A stretch of 64,000 bases of DNA, taken from Olsenella profusa F0195. GTDB lineage: Bacteria > Actinomycetota > Coriobacteriia > Coriobacteriales > Atopobiaceae. The stretch's first letter is position 1. Each line of letters opens with the position of its first letter. The notes beneath the pieces are model-generated. The model was not told where the DNA came from, searched no databases, and was given only the letters and a program-made list of their open reading frames with translations. The stretch lies in assembly GCF_000468755.1 (NCBI RefSeq), contig NZ_AWEZ01000043.1, forward strand, positions 124,001-188,000. The letters are read 5' to 3'. A program made the translations under genes and the position numbers. Positions 19,107 to 27,043 of this stretch are shown in pieces.

Positions 19107-20732
19107 CTAGCGCGCCACCTCAAGCATCTCGCGCGCATGGGCCAGCGAGGCCTCCGTCTCATCGCCCGAGAGCATGCGGGCAACCTCGCGCACGCGCTCA
19201 TCGCCGGAGATCTCGCGAATGGTCGTCTCGGGCACGTCGCCGGCAGTCTTGGACACCAGGTAGTGCCTGTCGCCCATGACGGCAACCTGTGCCACATGCG
19301 TGACCACGATCACCTGATGCGTTTGGGCAAGACGGGCGAGCACCTGGGCCAGGGCAACGGCCGCAGAGCCGCCCACGCCCGCATCCACCTCGTCAAAGAC
19401 GAGGGTCTGCGCATCGTCCGCCGCACCCAGCACCACCTTGCAGGCAAGCATGACGCGGCTGATCTCGCCACCGGAGGCGATCCTTCTGAGGGGCCGCGCC
19501 GTAAGGCCAGCGGCGGGGCGATAGAGCAGCTCCACGGTGCTGGGCCCCTCCCTGCCCCATTGGGAACGGGGCCTGCACTCGAGGGAGACCTCGATCTGGG
19601 CGGTGCCCATCTCCAGGAGGGCGAGCTGCTCGTTGATGGCCTCGGCCAGTTTGGGGGCTGCCGCCGTGCGCGTCCTGTCGAGCGCGGCGGCCGCCTCGGA
19701 CAGCGCAGCCTCGCAGCGCTCGAGCTCCTGCTGGGCATGGCGCAGCCGCTCACCCCCGTCGCGCGCGACACCGACGAGCTCGCGCGCCTCTGCCCGGCGC
19801 TCGAACACCTCCTGCATGCGTGGGCCATAGCTGCGCATGAGGCCCTGCAGCTGGCTCATGCGCAGCTGCATGGATGCCAGCGCCTCCTCGTCCACCTCGA
19901 TGCCATCCTGGTAGCTCCGCAACTCGGAGGCCGTATCCTCAAGGTCTATGAGCGAGCTTTCCACCGCGTCCGCAAGCGCGGAGAGCGTCTGGTCGTAGGT
20001 TCCCACGTCGCGCAGGCCCTGCACCACGGCCGAGAGCATGTCCGTGACGCCCTCGTCGCCCGTGAGCGCGTCATGCGTGGTGGCTGCCGCGCGCAGCAGC
20101 GCCTCGGCATGCTCCGCCTTCGGCAGCCGCTCCTCCAGCTCCTCGTACTCGCCCTCCTGGGGGTGCACCTCATCTATGCGGTCGAGCACGAACTGCGCGT
20201 CCCCCACCTTGGAGTCCACCGCACGCCCCAGCTCCTGCAGGCGCGCGACCTCGGCGGCCGCCTCGCCCCTCGCCGCGAGCGCCTGAAGATACGTCTCCCG
20301 CACCATGCGCACGGACTCGCCCGCCCATCCGTCCAGCAGCTCGACATGCGTCTGCGTGCGCATGAGCCGCTGGTGCTCATGCTGGCCGCAGAGGTCGATG
20401 GACGAACCCACGCCCTGCGCCAGCTCGCGCACCGAGGCGACACGACCGTCCACATGGGCGCGGCCGCGCCCATCGGCTCCCACGGTACGGCTCACCACGC
20501 AGCCATCCGGATCGCCACCCTTGAGGTACAGCCTGCCCTCGACGGAGAGGCCCTCAGACCCCTCGCGTACGGCGGAAGAGTCCGCACGTTCGCCGGTGAG
20601 CAGCTTGATGGCTGAGAGCAGGGCGCTCTTGCCCGCTCCCGTCTCGCCCGTGAGCACCGTGAGGCCCTCCGCCGGTTTGATGGTGGCATCATGGATGAGC
20701 GCGACGTCCTGTACGTGAAGCTCGTCGATCAT
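19107..20732 (-). CDS. recN: RecN, SMC-like DNA repair ATPase
   Basis: A 541-residue SMC-like protein for double-strand-break repair. Walker A is GETGAGKSALLSAI near residue 30. The Q-loop region (SIDLCGQHEHQRLM) is followed by a long antiparallel coiled coil (about 160-340). The C-terminal half carries the signature RRIASGGEISRVMLA and Walker B TLVFDEVDAGVGG. The start overlaps the nadK stop as ATGA, so the two are coupled. Length is normal. The 190-nt gap downstream before the PTS regulator holds nothing I can support. Confidence 0.94.
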   Translation of the reverse strand: MIDELHVQDVALIHDATIKPAEGLTVLTGETGAGKSALLSAIKLLTGERADSSAVREGSEGLSVEGRLYLKGGDPDGCVVSRTVGADGRGRAHVDGRVASVRELAQGVGSSIDLCGQHEHQRLMRTQTHVELLDGWAGESVRMVRETYLQALAARGEAAAEVARLQELGRAVDSKVGDAQFVLDRIDEVHPQEGEYEELEERLPKAEHAEALLRAAATTHDALTGDEGVTDMLSAVVQGLRDVGTYDQTLSALADAVESSLIDLEDTASELRSYQDGIEVDEEALASMQLRMSQLQGLMRSYGPRMQEVFERRAEARELVGVARDGGERLRHAQQELERCEAALSEAAAALDRTRTAAAPKLAEAINEQLALLEMGTAQIEVSLECRPRSQWGREGPSTVELLYRPAAGLTARPLRRIASGGEISRVMLACKVVLGAADDAQTLVFDEVDAGVGGSAAVALAQVLARLAQTHQVIVVTHVAQVAVMGDRHYLVSKTAGDVPETTIREISGDERVREVARMLSGDETEASLAHAREMLEVAR

Positions 20733-21580
20733 CGGCGCTGATCCCCGTAGAACACGCGCGAGACGCTCTGGTAGAAGCTGGTCGAGCTGCGGTCGAGCAG
20801 GATGATGTCGCCCGGGCCGCGGCGGATGGTCACCCGCTCCCCCACCATCCCCCCACCGAGGGGCTGCCCATCCGCAAAGAAGAGGCGCTCGACGTTGCGC
20901 TCCGGACTGATCGCGATCTCCACGACGTCTGAGGGCGCCGTGAGGAAGGCGCGCGCGCGGATGGAGTGCGGTGCCACGGGAACACAGATCATGCCATTGA
21001 ACTGTGGCGTCACGATGGGGCCGCCCGCCGCGAGGGCATAGCCGGTCGAGCCCGTTGCCGTCGAGACCACAAAGCCATCGCCACGCAGGCGATCGATGTG
21101 GTTGCCCGAGACGGAGACGTCAAACTCGATCATGTCTCCACAGACGCCATGGGTGAGGTACAGGTCATTGAGGGCAAAGTGGTGCTCGATGACCTCGGAG
21201 CCATCGGATGCCGCGAAGTATGCCTCGACGTCGAGCGTGGCACGGTGAGAGATGTGCATCTCGCCCGCCAGCGCGGATGACACGGTCGCAAGCAGGTTGT
21301 CCGGCCCTCCTGACGTGAGAAAGCCCAGATGGCCATAGGAGAGCCCCAGCATGGGAATCTCCCGGTAGCCCACGATGCCCGCCGCGCGCAGCAACGTTCC
21401 ATCCCCACCCAAGGAGACCACGAGATCGACGTCGTCCACCTCAATGGGCGCGTCGGAAAAGAGCTTCTTGTCAGGCACCCAGCGCACCTCGATGCCCTCG
21501 CGCTCGAGCCAGTGGGCCAGATGCACGGCGGCGTCCTTGGCATTCTCGCGCGAGTAGTTGGGAACAAGCAGTACCTTCAT
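20729..21580 (-). CDS. nadK: NAD kinase
   Basis: A 283-residue cytoplasmic enzyme that phosphorylates NAD to NADP. Motifs are SLGGDGTLLRA (GGDG phosphate-binding), HHFALNDLYL (the family's NE motif reads ND here), and TATGSTGYALAAGGPIV. I prefer ATG 21580 (MKVLLVPNYS) because GGAGGGG lies about 10 nt upstream; an earlier in-frame ATG at 21619 has no ribosome-binding site. It precedes and overlaps recN, the usual pairing. Confidence 0.93.
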   Translation of the reverse strand: MKVLLVPNYSRENAKDAAVHLAHWLEREGIEVRWVPDKKLFSDAPIEVDDVDLVVSLGGDGTLLRAAGIVGYREIPMLGLSYGHLGFLTSGGPDNLLATVSSALAGEMHISHRATLDVEAYFAASDGSEVIEHHFALNDLYLTHGVCGDMIEFDVSVSGNHIDRLRGDGFVVSTATGSTGYALAAGGPIVTPQFNGMICVPVAPHSIRARAFLTAPSDVVEIAISPERNVERLFFADGQPLGGGMVGERVTIRRGPGDIILLDRSSTSFYQSVSRVFYGDQRR

Positions 21581-21653
21581 GGAGTCAGGCCCCTCCACCT
21601 GTAGACGCCCATCGATCACTCAGTCGAGTGTAGCATCCGCCGGGCCTGCCCCG

Positions 21654-22064
21654 TCAATGCCGCCGACTTCTCCCACCATCCACATCCTCGGCACGCCGCA
21701 TCGCAGCGCGGAACCCTTCCTCGACGCGGTCCTCCTCATCGCGAATCCGCATGCGTTCCCGCCTGCCCGCCTCCAGTTCATCGGCCATCTGCTCGACCGA
21801 CCGCATGACACCGTATCGCAGCTCATCGCTGTCCACGCCTGTCCTCTGGAGAAGTCCGGGCATCGCATGGTCGCACTCCTCAATGAATGCGAGGTTCTGA
21901 TACGTGAGTGCCTGAAAGTCCTCCATGTGCTCCTTCCGAGCGGTGTCTCGTCTCGCAAGGACGTCCTCGCGACGCTCAAGCTCAAGGAGGCGCGCGTCAC
22001 GCGTTGCCATGGCGGCCCTTTCCGCGGCAGTAAGATCGTCCCTTCCCCATGAGACAACGCTCAT
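21654..22064 (-). CDS. Small helical, coiled-coil protein of unknown function
   Basis: About 136 residues from ATG 22064, which overlaps the stop of the preceding gene as ATGA. The sequence is almost entirely charged amphipathic helix (ELERREDVLARRDTARKEH; later RSVEQMADELEAGRRERMR) with no signal peptide or membrane segment. Its size, helix-turn-helix hairpin character and position beside a membrane immunity-like gene recall the small helical partner proteins of LXG toxins in type VII secretion loci (DUF3958-like). That resemblance is weak. It belongs to the three-gene insert between tlyA and nadK. Confidence 0.45.
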   Translation of the reverse strand: MSVVSWGRDDLTAAERAAMATRDARLLELERREDVLARRDTARKEHMEDFQALTYQNLAFIEECDHAMPGLLQRTGVDSDELRYGVMRSVEQMADELEAGRRERMRIRDEEDRVEEGFRAAMRRAEDVDGGRSRRH

Positions 22065-22768
22065 GTCGCCATCCCCCAATCCGTGTCATCCGTGGCAGAG
22101 GTTCCCCCGACATCCTCGGAAAAGCGCGAGCTCTGTGCATTGGCCTTCAGGTAGCCGCCCACAATGAGATCATCGATCACATGGTTGGCCCAAGCGTCAA
22201 GCGTGGCGCGCGTGAGTTCCGTCGCAGAGAGGAACTCGCTCGCTGGAATCCGATGGCGCCCCTCGTCGTCATCACGGAGGAATGTCATCTCTCGTACAAG
22301 CGCGCGGGTGTCAGACGAATAGGCCCAATTGATCTGGACGCAGTACCCCTTGCCATTGCCAGCCCGCAAGAAGCCGCTGTCGGCGTAGATGTCAATCTCA
22401 TCGCCTCTCCACGAGGAACCGTGAAGAATGGTGAGGTACAGGCCCGAAGGCTCATAGAGCTCAGCTGTAAGGGGACTTTCCAAATCGCCGCCGGCATAGC
22501 TGTAGTCGGCCCGATCATCCGCAATGCTATCTACCCCACCTTCCTGTGCCTCGAAGTCGACAGGCACATTGACATGTCTCCTTCCTGGCATAGCGAGGCA
22601 GGGGACACAGCCTGGACCCTCAAGGAGGAGTTCGTCGTATACATTATGGATGGAGGTCTCATGTCCCACGACGAGCACGCCAGCAGCAGTGAACATGACA
22701 CTGAGCACGATGACAAGAGCGCGTTTCCGGCGTGGCACTGTTCTTCCATCTTTCCCGCTCATCAGCAT
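22061..22768 (-). CDS. Single-pass membrane protein, possible TipC-like immunity protein
   Basis: A 235-residue protein with a basic N-terminus (RRKR), one hydrophobic helix (about 18-38, ALVIVLSVMFTAAGVLVVG) and a presumed extracytoplasmic domain starting SIHNVYDELLLEGPG. This layout resembles TipC-family immunity proteins, which are anchored outside the membrane and protect against TelC-type lipid II-degrading toxins; the NVYDE segment right after the helix is the main hint. ATG 22768 or ATG 22762 may be the start; both lie behind AGGAG. The downstream small gene overlaps its stop. Function is inferred, not shown. Confidence 0.4.
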   Translation of the reverse strand: MLMSGKDGRTVPRRKRALVIVLSVMFTAAGVLVVGHETSIHNVYDELLLEGPGCVPCLAMPGRRHVNVPVDFEAQEGGVDSIADDRADYSYAGGDLESPLTAELYEPSGLYLTILHGSSWRGDEIDIYADSGFLRAGNGKGYCVQINWAYSSDTRALVREMTFLRDDDEGRHRIPASEFLSATELTRATLDAWANHVIDDLIVGGYLKANAQSSRFSEDVGGTSATDDTDWGMAT

Positions 22769-22819
22769 CCTTCTCCTGATGCGTGGACATGCCTTGCGGC
22801 ACCATGGCCACGCATCTCA

Positions 22820-23188
22820 CTATGGAAGGTCATTGTCACCGTCTCTGAGCGATTGGATGAAGCGCGAGGTGTCGGACAGATTGTCATAGCTCCCTATGAT
22901 TTCGATTTCTTTATTCATGATCTCTTTCTTCTGTTCCTCCGTCTTCGTAGAGTAATCCTTGCTCATATCCTCACCGGAGATGCTCACTGGCTGCTTGACC
23001 AATGCGGCCATATCTCGCTGAGAGAGATTTGTGTACAACTGGTTGATGACATTCACATCTCCGCCATTATTATTCAGGAACTTATTGGCGCGAGTGTAGG
23101 TGCCATCCTGCAGGTCTATGTAATACTGCCTGGCTGCCGCCTGATAGGGGGAACCGTTCGTCCTCTTCTTGCGGGAGGGCATCTTCAA
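22820..23188 (-). CDS. Orphan protein of 120-122 residues, possible C-terminal toxin remnant
   Basis: The frame begins right after the tlyA stop, in the same frame, with TTG 23188 or ATG 23182. The product is hydrophilic and Asn-rich (KFLNNNGGDVNVINQLYTN...DYSTKTEEQKKEIMNKEIEI), with no signal or membrane segment, and its DNA is visibly more A/T-rich than the flanking genes. It precedes a membrane immunity-like gene, the usual order for a toxin and its immunity gene, but is far too short for an LXG toxin. It may be the tail of a lost toxin or an unrelated small protein. No family was recognised. Confidence 0.4.
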   Translation of the reverse strand: MKMPSRKKRTNGSPYQAAARQYYIDLQDGTYTRANKFLNNNGGDVNVINQLYTNLSQRDMAALVKQPVSISGEDMSKDYSTKTEEQKKEIMNKEIEIIGSYDNLSDTSRFIQSLRDGDNDLP

Positions 23189-23200
23189 GTACGCACCCCG

Positions 23201-24016
23201 TCAGTCACACGGCTCTCCACACGCTGCATGGGCGTCGTATACCACGGTAGCCAGATCGAGCCCTACGTCTGTGCCCTCCCTGTCGCGCTCTCCCAGCAGC
23301 AGGAACTCGCGATTGCCCTTGTGGCCGCGGATGGGGCTGGGGCACGCGCCGCAGGGCGTGAGGCCGGCGGCGGCAAAGGCGCAGGCGACCTCCTCCAGCA
23401 CGCGCAGCTGCACGGCGGGGTCGCTCACGACACCCCCCTCGCCCACCTCTGCACGCACCGCCTCGAACTGGGGCTTCACGAGCGCCAGGAAGGAGCCCCG
23501 CGCCGCCAAGAGCTCCATGACCGCGGGCAGGACCGTGCACACGGACGTGAACGACACGTCGCACACGGCAAGGTCGATGGTACCCGCACGCTCGGGTGTG
23601 GGCACCGCCGTGATGTTGGTGCGCTCGAGGAGCGTGACGCGCGCGTCCTGCCGAAGCGACCAGTCGAACTGCGCGTATCCCACATCCACGGCAAGCACCG
23701 AGGCGGCACCATGCTTGAGCAGGCAGTCCGTAAAGCCCCCTGTGGAACAGCCCACATCCAGGCAGCGAAGGCCCGCAGGGTCAACGTCGAGGGCGTCCAG
23801 GCCACGCTCCAGCTTGAGGCCGCCACGACTCACATAGGCGAGGCGGCCGCGCACGTGCAGGGGAAGTCCGGGCCTGACCCGCTCCCCCGCCGACGTGAGC
23901 CGCCGGTCCGTGGTGGAGATCTCGCCCGCAAGCACGGAGCGTAGGGCGTCATCCGTAGACGCGAAGAGACCCTGGGCGACAAGCTCCTCGTCGAGCCGAC
24001 GCCTAGCCACGTTCAT
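23201..24016 (-). CDS. tlyA: TlyA, rRNA 2'-O-methyltransferase (hemolysin A family)
   Basis: A 271-residue protein with an N-terminal S4 RNA-binding domain (RRRLDEELVAQGLFASTDDALRSVLAGE) and a C-terminal FtsJ-like SAM methyltransferase domain (LDVGCSTGGFTDCLLKHGA, then VCDVSFTS and ALVKPQFE). TlyA methylates cytidines in 16S and 23S rRNA and sets capreomycin sensitivity in mycobacteria. The ATG at 24016 overlaps the end of xseB by 14 nt and begins at the conserved S4 domain, so the longer upstream frame was rejected. Confidence 0.92.
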   Translation of the reverse strand: MNVARRRLDEELVAQGLFASTDDALRSVLAGEISTTDRRLTSAGERVRPGLPLHVRGRLAYVSRGGLKLERGLDALDVDPAGLRCLDVGCSTGGFTDCLLKHGAASVLAVDVGYAQFDWSLRQDARVTLLERTNITAVPTPERAGTIDLAVCDVSFTSVCTVLPAVMELLAARGSFLALVKPQFEAVRAEVGEGGVVSDPAVQLRVLEEVACAFAAAGLTPCGACPSPIRGHKGNREFLLLGERDREGTDVGLDLATVVYDAHAACGEPCD

Positions 24017-24293
24017 CCTGGGCCTGAGAGGCCGCCTCTGAGGGGGTCGCATCGTCAGCATCAGCCTCGGCATCCTCCTGCGCCTTGGCCGCCAGCTTGG
24101 CCCTCTCCTCTTCCGTGAAGTTGGTTGTGTCCACCAGCTCCACAGCCTTGGAACCAAGGGCTATGGCCTCGTCAAAGAGGTCAAGCGATCGCTCGAGCGA
24201 GGTGTCCTTGCTCCGGACGTCCGCAACGATCTCGTCCAGACGACCCGTGATATCATCGAAGGTGCGGTAGGCGGAGGTGTCGGGGCGTGCCAT
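24003..24293 (-). CDS. xseB: Exodeoxyribonuclease VII small subunit
   Basis: A 96-residue helical protein. The core RTFDDITGRLDEIVADVRSKDTSLERSLDLFDEAIAL is typical XseB, followed by an Asp/Glu/Ala-rich tail longer than usual. XseB binds XseA to form exonuclease VII, which degrades single-stranded DNA. The large-subunit gene xseA, often adjacent, is not here; nusB is the direct upstream neighbour (3 nt away). Confidence 0.9.
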   Translation of the reverse strand: MARPDTSAYRTFDDITGRLDEIVADVRSKDTSLERSLDLFDEAIALGSKAVELVDTTNFTEEERAKLAAKAQEDAEADADDATPSEAASQAQDERG

Positions 24294-24296
24294 CGG

Positions 24297-24734
24297 CTAT
24301 GCCTCCGCCACGTTCACGCCATCGGCGATCTGGGATGCCACGCGACCCAGCACGCCGTTCACGAAGCGCGAGGACTCGTCGGTGCCATAGGCCTTGGCCA
24401 GTTCGACGCACTCGTCGATGGTGACGGCCACGTCGACCTCGTCCACGTTCAGCATCTCGTAGAGCGCCATGCGCAGGAGGTTGCGATCGACCGACGGCAT
24501 GCGCGACACACCCCAGTTCTCCGAGGTACGGCTCAGAATGCGGTCAAGCATCGGGCACAGAGCATCCGCCCCGAGCGCAAGCGCGCGGCCGTAGTCATCC
24601 AGCGGCCCGTCGGAGAGCGAGTAGTCGCCGGCAAGCACGTCCTCCACCGAGCGACCCGTCTGCTCCGCCTGAAACAGCAGTTGCAGTGCCTGGCTGCGCG
24701 CAAGCGTACGGCCATGGAAGATGCCGCGAGACAC
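24297..24734 (-). CDS. nusB: NusB, transcription antitermination factor
   Basis: A 145-residue all-helical protein that joins NusE (S10) in rRNA antitermination complexes. Supporting segments are GRTLARSQALQLLFQAEQTGR at the N-terminus, DRNLLRMALYEML in the middle and AVTIDECVELAKAYGTDESSRFVNGVLGRVA at the C-terminus. The start is GTG at 24734, and its ribosome-binding site overlaps the asp23 stop. The order asp23-nusB is common in Gram-positive bacteria. Confidence 0.93.
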   Translation of the reverse strand: MSRGIFHGRTLARSQALQLLFQAEQTGRSVEDVLAGDYSLSDGPLDDYGRALALGADALCPMLDRILSRTSENWGVSRMPSVDRNLLRMALYEMLNVDEVDVAVTIDECVELAKAYGTDESSRFVNGVLGRVASQIADGVNVAEA

Positions 24735-24736
24735 GC

Positions 24737-25099
24737 TTACTCCTTGGGGAAGACGAGCCCATCGATGCAGACGTCGACGACGTCCACATCGACGCCCACC
24801 TGCTCACGGATGGCGCGGGCGACGGCCTCGCGTACGACGGCGGCAAGCCTTGTGAAGGGATAGCCATAGAACACGGCAACATGCACCACGATGCGCAGCT
24901 GCCCATCCTCCACATAGGCCTCCACGGCCTCGTCCTGGGGCAGGCTGCGGTTGGTGAACACCGACACCAGGCTTGAGGCGATGTCGTTGCCGCCCACGTG
25001 CGCGACGCCCTCGACCTTCTCGGCCGCGGTCGAGACGATGATGGCAAGTACGCTCCTGGAGATGCCGATTCCAGCGATGAAGAGCTCCGCTTGGCTCAT
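24737..25099 (-). CDS. Asp23/Gls24 family envelope stress protein
   Basis: A 120-residue Asp23/Gls24-family protein. The typical core is visible: ISRSVLAIIVSTAAEKVEGVAHVGG, later LRIVVHVAVFYGYPFTRLAAVVREAVARAIREQVGVDVDVVDVCIDGL. Family members in Firmicutes are linked to envelope stress and fatty-acid-binding DAK systems; the role next to nusB is not known. I chose ATG 25099 because AAAGGA precedes it and the family homology starts there. Confidence 0.85.
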   Translation of the reverse strand: MSQAELFIAGIGISRSVLAIIVSTAAEKVEGVAHVGGNDIASSLVSVFTNRSLPQDEAVEAYVEDGQLRIVVHVAVFYGYPFTRLAAVVREAVARAIREQVGVDVDVVDVCIDGLVFPKE

Positions 25100-25188
25100 G
25101 ACGATCCTTTCGATCCGACGCGCCGTGTCTGGCGCGCTGTGCATGTCCCCCTCAGTATAGGCAACCGACTCGCCCCGGCGCGCACAAA

Positions 25189-25213
25189 GGCCCGTGGGCA
25201 GTGCCCACGGGCC
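25189..25213 (-). terminator. Hairpin terminator after efp
   Basis: A perfect 12-bp inverted repeat (GGCCCGTGGGCA and its complement, 1 nt between arms) lies 22 nt past the efp stop. On the reverse strand it is followed by CTTTGTG, only a weak T-run. It separates efp from the asp23-nusB operon. Confidence 0.65.
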
Positions 25214-25234
25214 GCCAGCCACTGCGAGAGGAGG

Positions 25235-25798
25235 CTAGACGCGGCCGACGAACTTGCCATCGCGCGTGTCCACCTTGATCATCTCGCCCTGATTGAGGTA
25301 TAGAGGCACCTGGATGGTCGCACCGGTCTCGATGGTGGCGGGCTTGGTGCCACCCTGGACGGTGTCGCCCTTGAAGCCAGGGTCGGTCTCGGTGATCTCC
25401 ACCTCGACGAAGGTGGGGGGCTGCACGGCATACAGGACGTCGTTGGCATACTGCAGCAGGCAGGTGTCGTTCTCCTTGAGGAACTTCTCGTTGTCGCCCA
25501 CAAGGCCCTTCTCCACGGGGATCTGCTCGTAGGTCTCGGTGTCCATGAACCAGTAGGCGTCACCGTCGTTGTAGAGGTACTGCATCTCGCGCGTCTGCAT
25601 GTTGACGCTCTCGAACTTGGCGGACTGCTGGAAGTTCTCCTCGTTCACGCGACCGGTGCGGATGTCACGGTACTTGGTGCGCACGTAGGTGTTGCCCTTG
25701 CCAGGCTTGACGTGCTGGGCCTCCAGGATGACGCAATCCTTGCCCTTGATGTTGACGCCCAGGCCAACCTTGAGGTCGTTGATGCTCAGAGTTGCCAC
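25235..25798 (-). CDS. efp: Elongation factor P
   Basis: A 187-residue three-domain OB-fold protein that relieves ribosome stalling at polyproline. The N-terminal KOW-like domain has the KPGKGNTYVRTKYR loop whose lysine contacts the P-site tRNA. The central domain contains MQYLYNDGDAYWFMDTETYEQ and the C-terminal domain ends with the ATIQVPLYLNQGEMIKVDTRDGKFVGRV signature. The KPGKG loop has lysine, so a lysine modification is possible. The window also encodes a KamA-family enzyme at 45.0 kb, but no EpmA-like ligase was seen. Confidence 0.95.
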   Translation of the reverse strand: MATLSINDLKVGLGVNIKGKDCVILEAQHVKPGKGNTYVRTKYRDIRTGRVNEENFQQSAKFESVNMQTREMQYLYNDGDAYWFMDTETYEQIPVEKGLVGDNEKFLKENDTCLLQYANDVLYAVQPPTFVEVEITETDPGFKGDTVQGGTKPATIETGATIQVPLYLNQGEMIKVDTRDGKFVGRV

Positions 25799-26051
25799 AA
25801 AACGCTCGCTTTCCTATCTGCCCGCACGCGGGCCAAACCAATCAACGACGTTGAGTATAGCCCACACGTCCTATCTGCGCGAAGTCTCCTTGAGGGCGCG
25901 CGGGACCATTCTCGCCAGACGGAACGGCTGGCCCCTCTGCCTCGATGGCCAAGGCATGGAGGTAAGAGCGGAAGATAGCAACGCGCGAACAGAGGGTACC
26001 ATAAGGTAGAAAGAGTAAAGGGCGGATAACACACGCTGGGAGGCGGGGGCA

Positions 26052-26738
26052 TTGGCACAGGGCATGACCGATGGGCATCTGGATACGCGGTACCTCGATA
26101 GCATCCCCCTCTTCGCGGCACTGCCGACGGAGACGCACACACGGCTCATGCGGGGCGCACACCAGAGCACCTACCCCCGCGGCTCTGTCATCGCCCACGA
26201 GGGGGATCCCATCGACGCGGTGCTCATCGTACGCGAGGGACGCATCAAGACCTTCCACGTCAACGTTGACGGGGAGGAACACGTGCTTGACGTGCTTCAC
26301 GATGGGCAGGCCGTCTGGCATGGCCTCTTCCTGCCCGACCACACCTACCACTACTCTGTGGGCTGTCTCACACGCGTCTCGCTCTCCTCCATCCGCCGGC
26401 AGGAGTTCGAAGGCGCGCTGCTAGCACACCCTGAGGGAGCCCTCAAGCTCGTCCATATCCTGAGCGGCGAGCTGGATGCCGCCGAGGAGAAGCTCATGAT
26501 GCTGGGCGTGCGCGACCCCAGGCAGCGGCTCGCGGACTATCTGCTACACCGGGACGCGCGATGCCTAGGAGGCGAGATCGACCTCAAGCTCGAGGACATC
26601 GCCCGTTCCATCAACCTCCGACCCGAGACCGTATCGCGCACGTTCACGAGCTTCGAGCACGATGGGCTGGTCGTGCGCCTGGGCAGGGGCAGGCTCAAGG
26701 TCCTCGACCACGCGGCGCTGAGAGACGTCTCGGCCTAG
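26052..26738 (+). CDS. Crp/Fnr family transcriptional regulator
   Basis: A 228-residue regulator: an N-terminal cyclic-nucleotide-binding-like beta-barrel (PLFAALPTETHTRLMRGAHQSTYPRGSVIAHEGDP), a dimerisation helix, and a C-terminal winged helix (LKLEDIARSINLRPETVSRTFTSFEHDGLV). It lacks the N-terminal cysteine cluster of oxygen-sensing Fnr, so it does not look like a [4Fe-4S] sensor. TTG 26052 has GGGAGG 8 nt upstream; ATG 26064 is the alternative. It is immediately upstream of an FNR-like box and pflA-pflB, so it is the obvious candidate regulator of pyruvate formate-lyase. Confidence 0.88.
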   Translation: MAQGMTDGHLDTRYLDSIPLFAALPTETHTRLMRGAHQSTYPRGSVIAHEGDPIDAVLIVREGRIKTFHVNVDGEEHVLDVLHDGQAVWHGLFLPDHTYHYSVGCLTRVSLSSIRRQEFEGALLAHPEGALKLVHILSGELDAAEEKLMMLGVRDPRQRLADYLLHRDARCLGGEIDLKLEDIARSINLRPETVSRTFTSFEHDGLVVRLGRGRLKVLDHAALRDVSA

Positions 26739-26970
26739 CCGTCCCCCTCTTCCTGAGTCGTATGCAATCTGTTCTGTGTCCCTTTTGAGTCGTTCGTATC
26801 TTTCGTCCGAGAAGTGTCTACGATGCTCTTTCAAGAATAGATGTACCTGCTATTTTTCAAAAGGGTCGAGAGAAAAAGTGCGCACGACTCACGTCGACCG
26901 GCTCAGGAAGTGCATACGACTCGCCCCTCCCCGCCAGCGTACGGATGCCGCTGGGAAAAAACCTTCCTAC

Positions 26971-27009
26971 TTGATTTCAATCATAGAACGAACAGCGCAT
27001 CCCCCATAA
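26971..27009 (+). promoter_or_regulatory. FNR-like operator and promoter of pflA-pflB
   Basis: TTGATTTCAATCAT (26971-26984) matches the Fnr consensus TTGAT-N4-ATCAA at 9 of 10 positions. A -10-like CATAAA follows at 27004-27009, placing the box centre about 39 nt upstream of the expected start site, close to the -41.5 position of class II activation. The rest of the 305-nt gap 26739-27043 is A/T-rich and shows no gene. Confidence 0.68.
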
Positions 27010-27043
27010 AGTCGGCATGGTAGGCAGGCCAGAGGAGAGTCAG

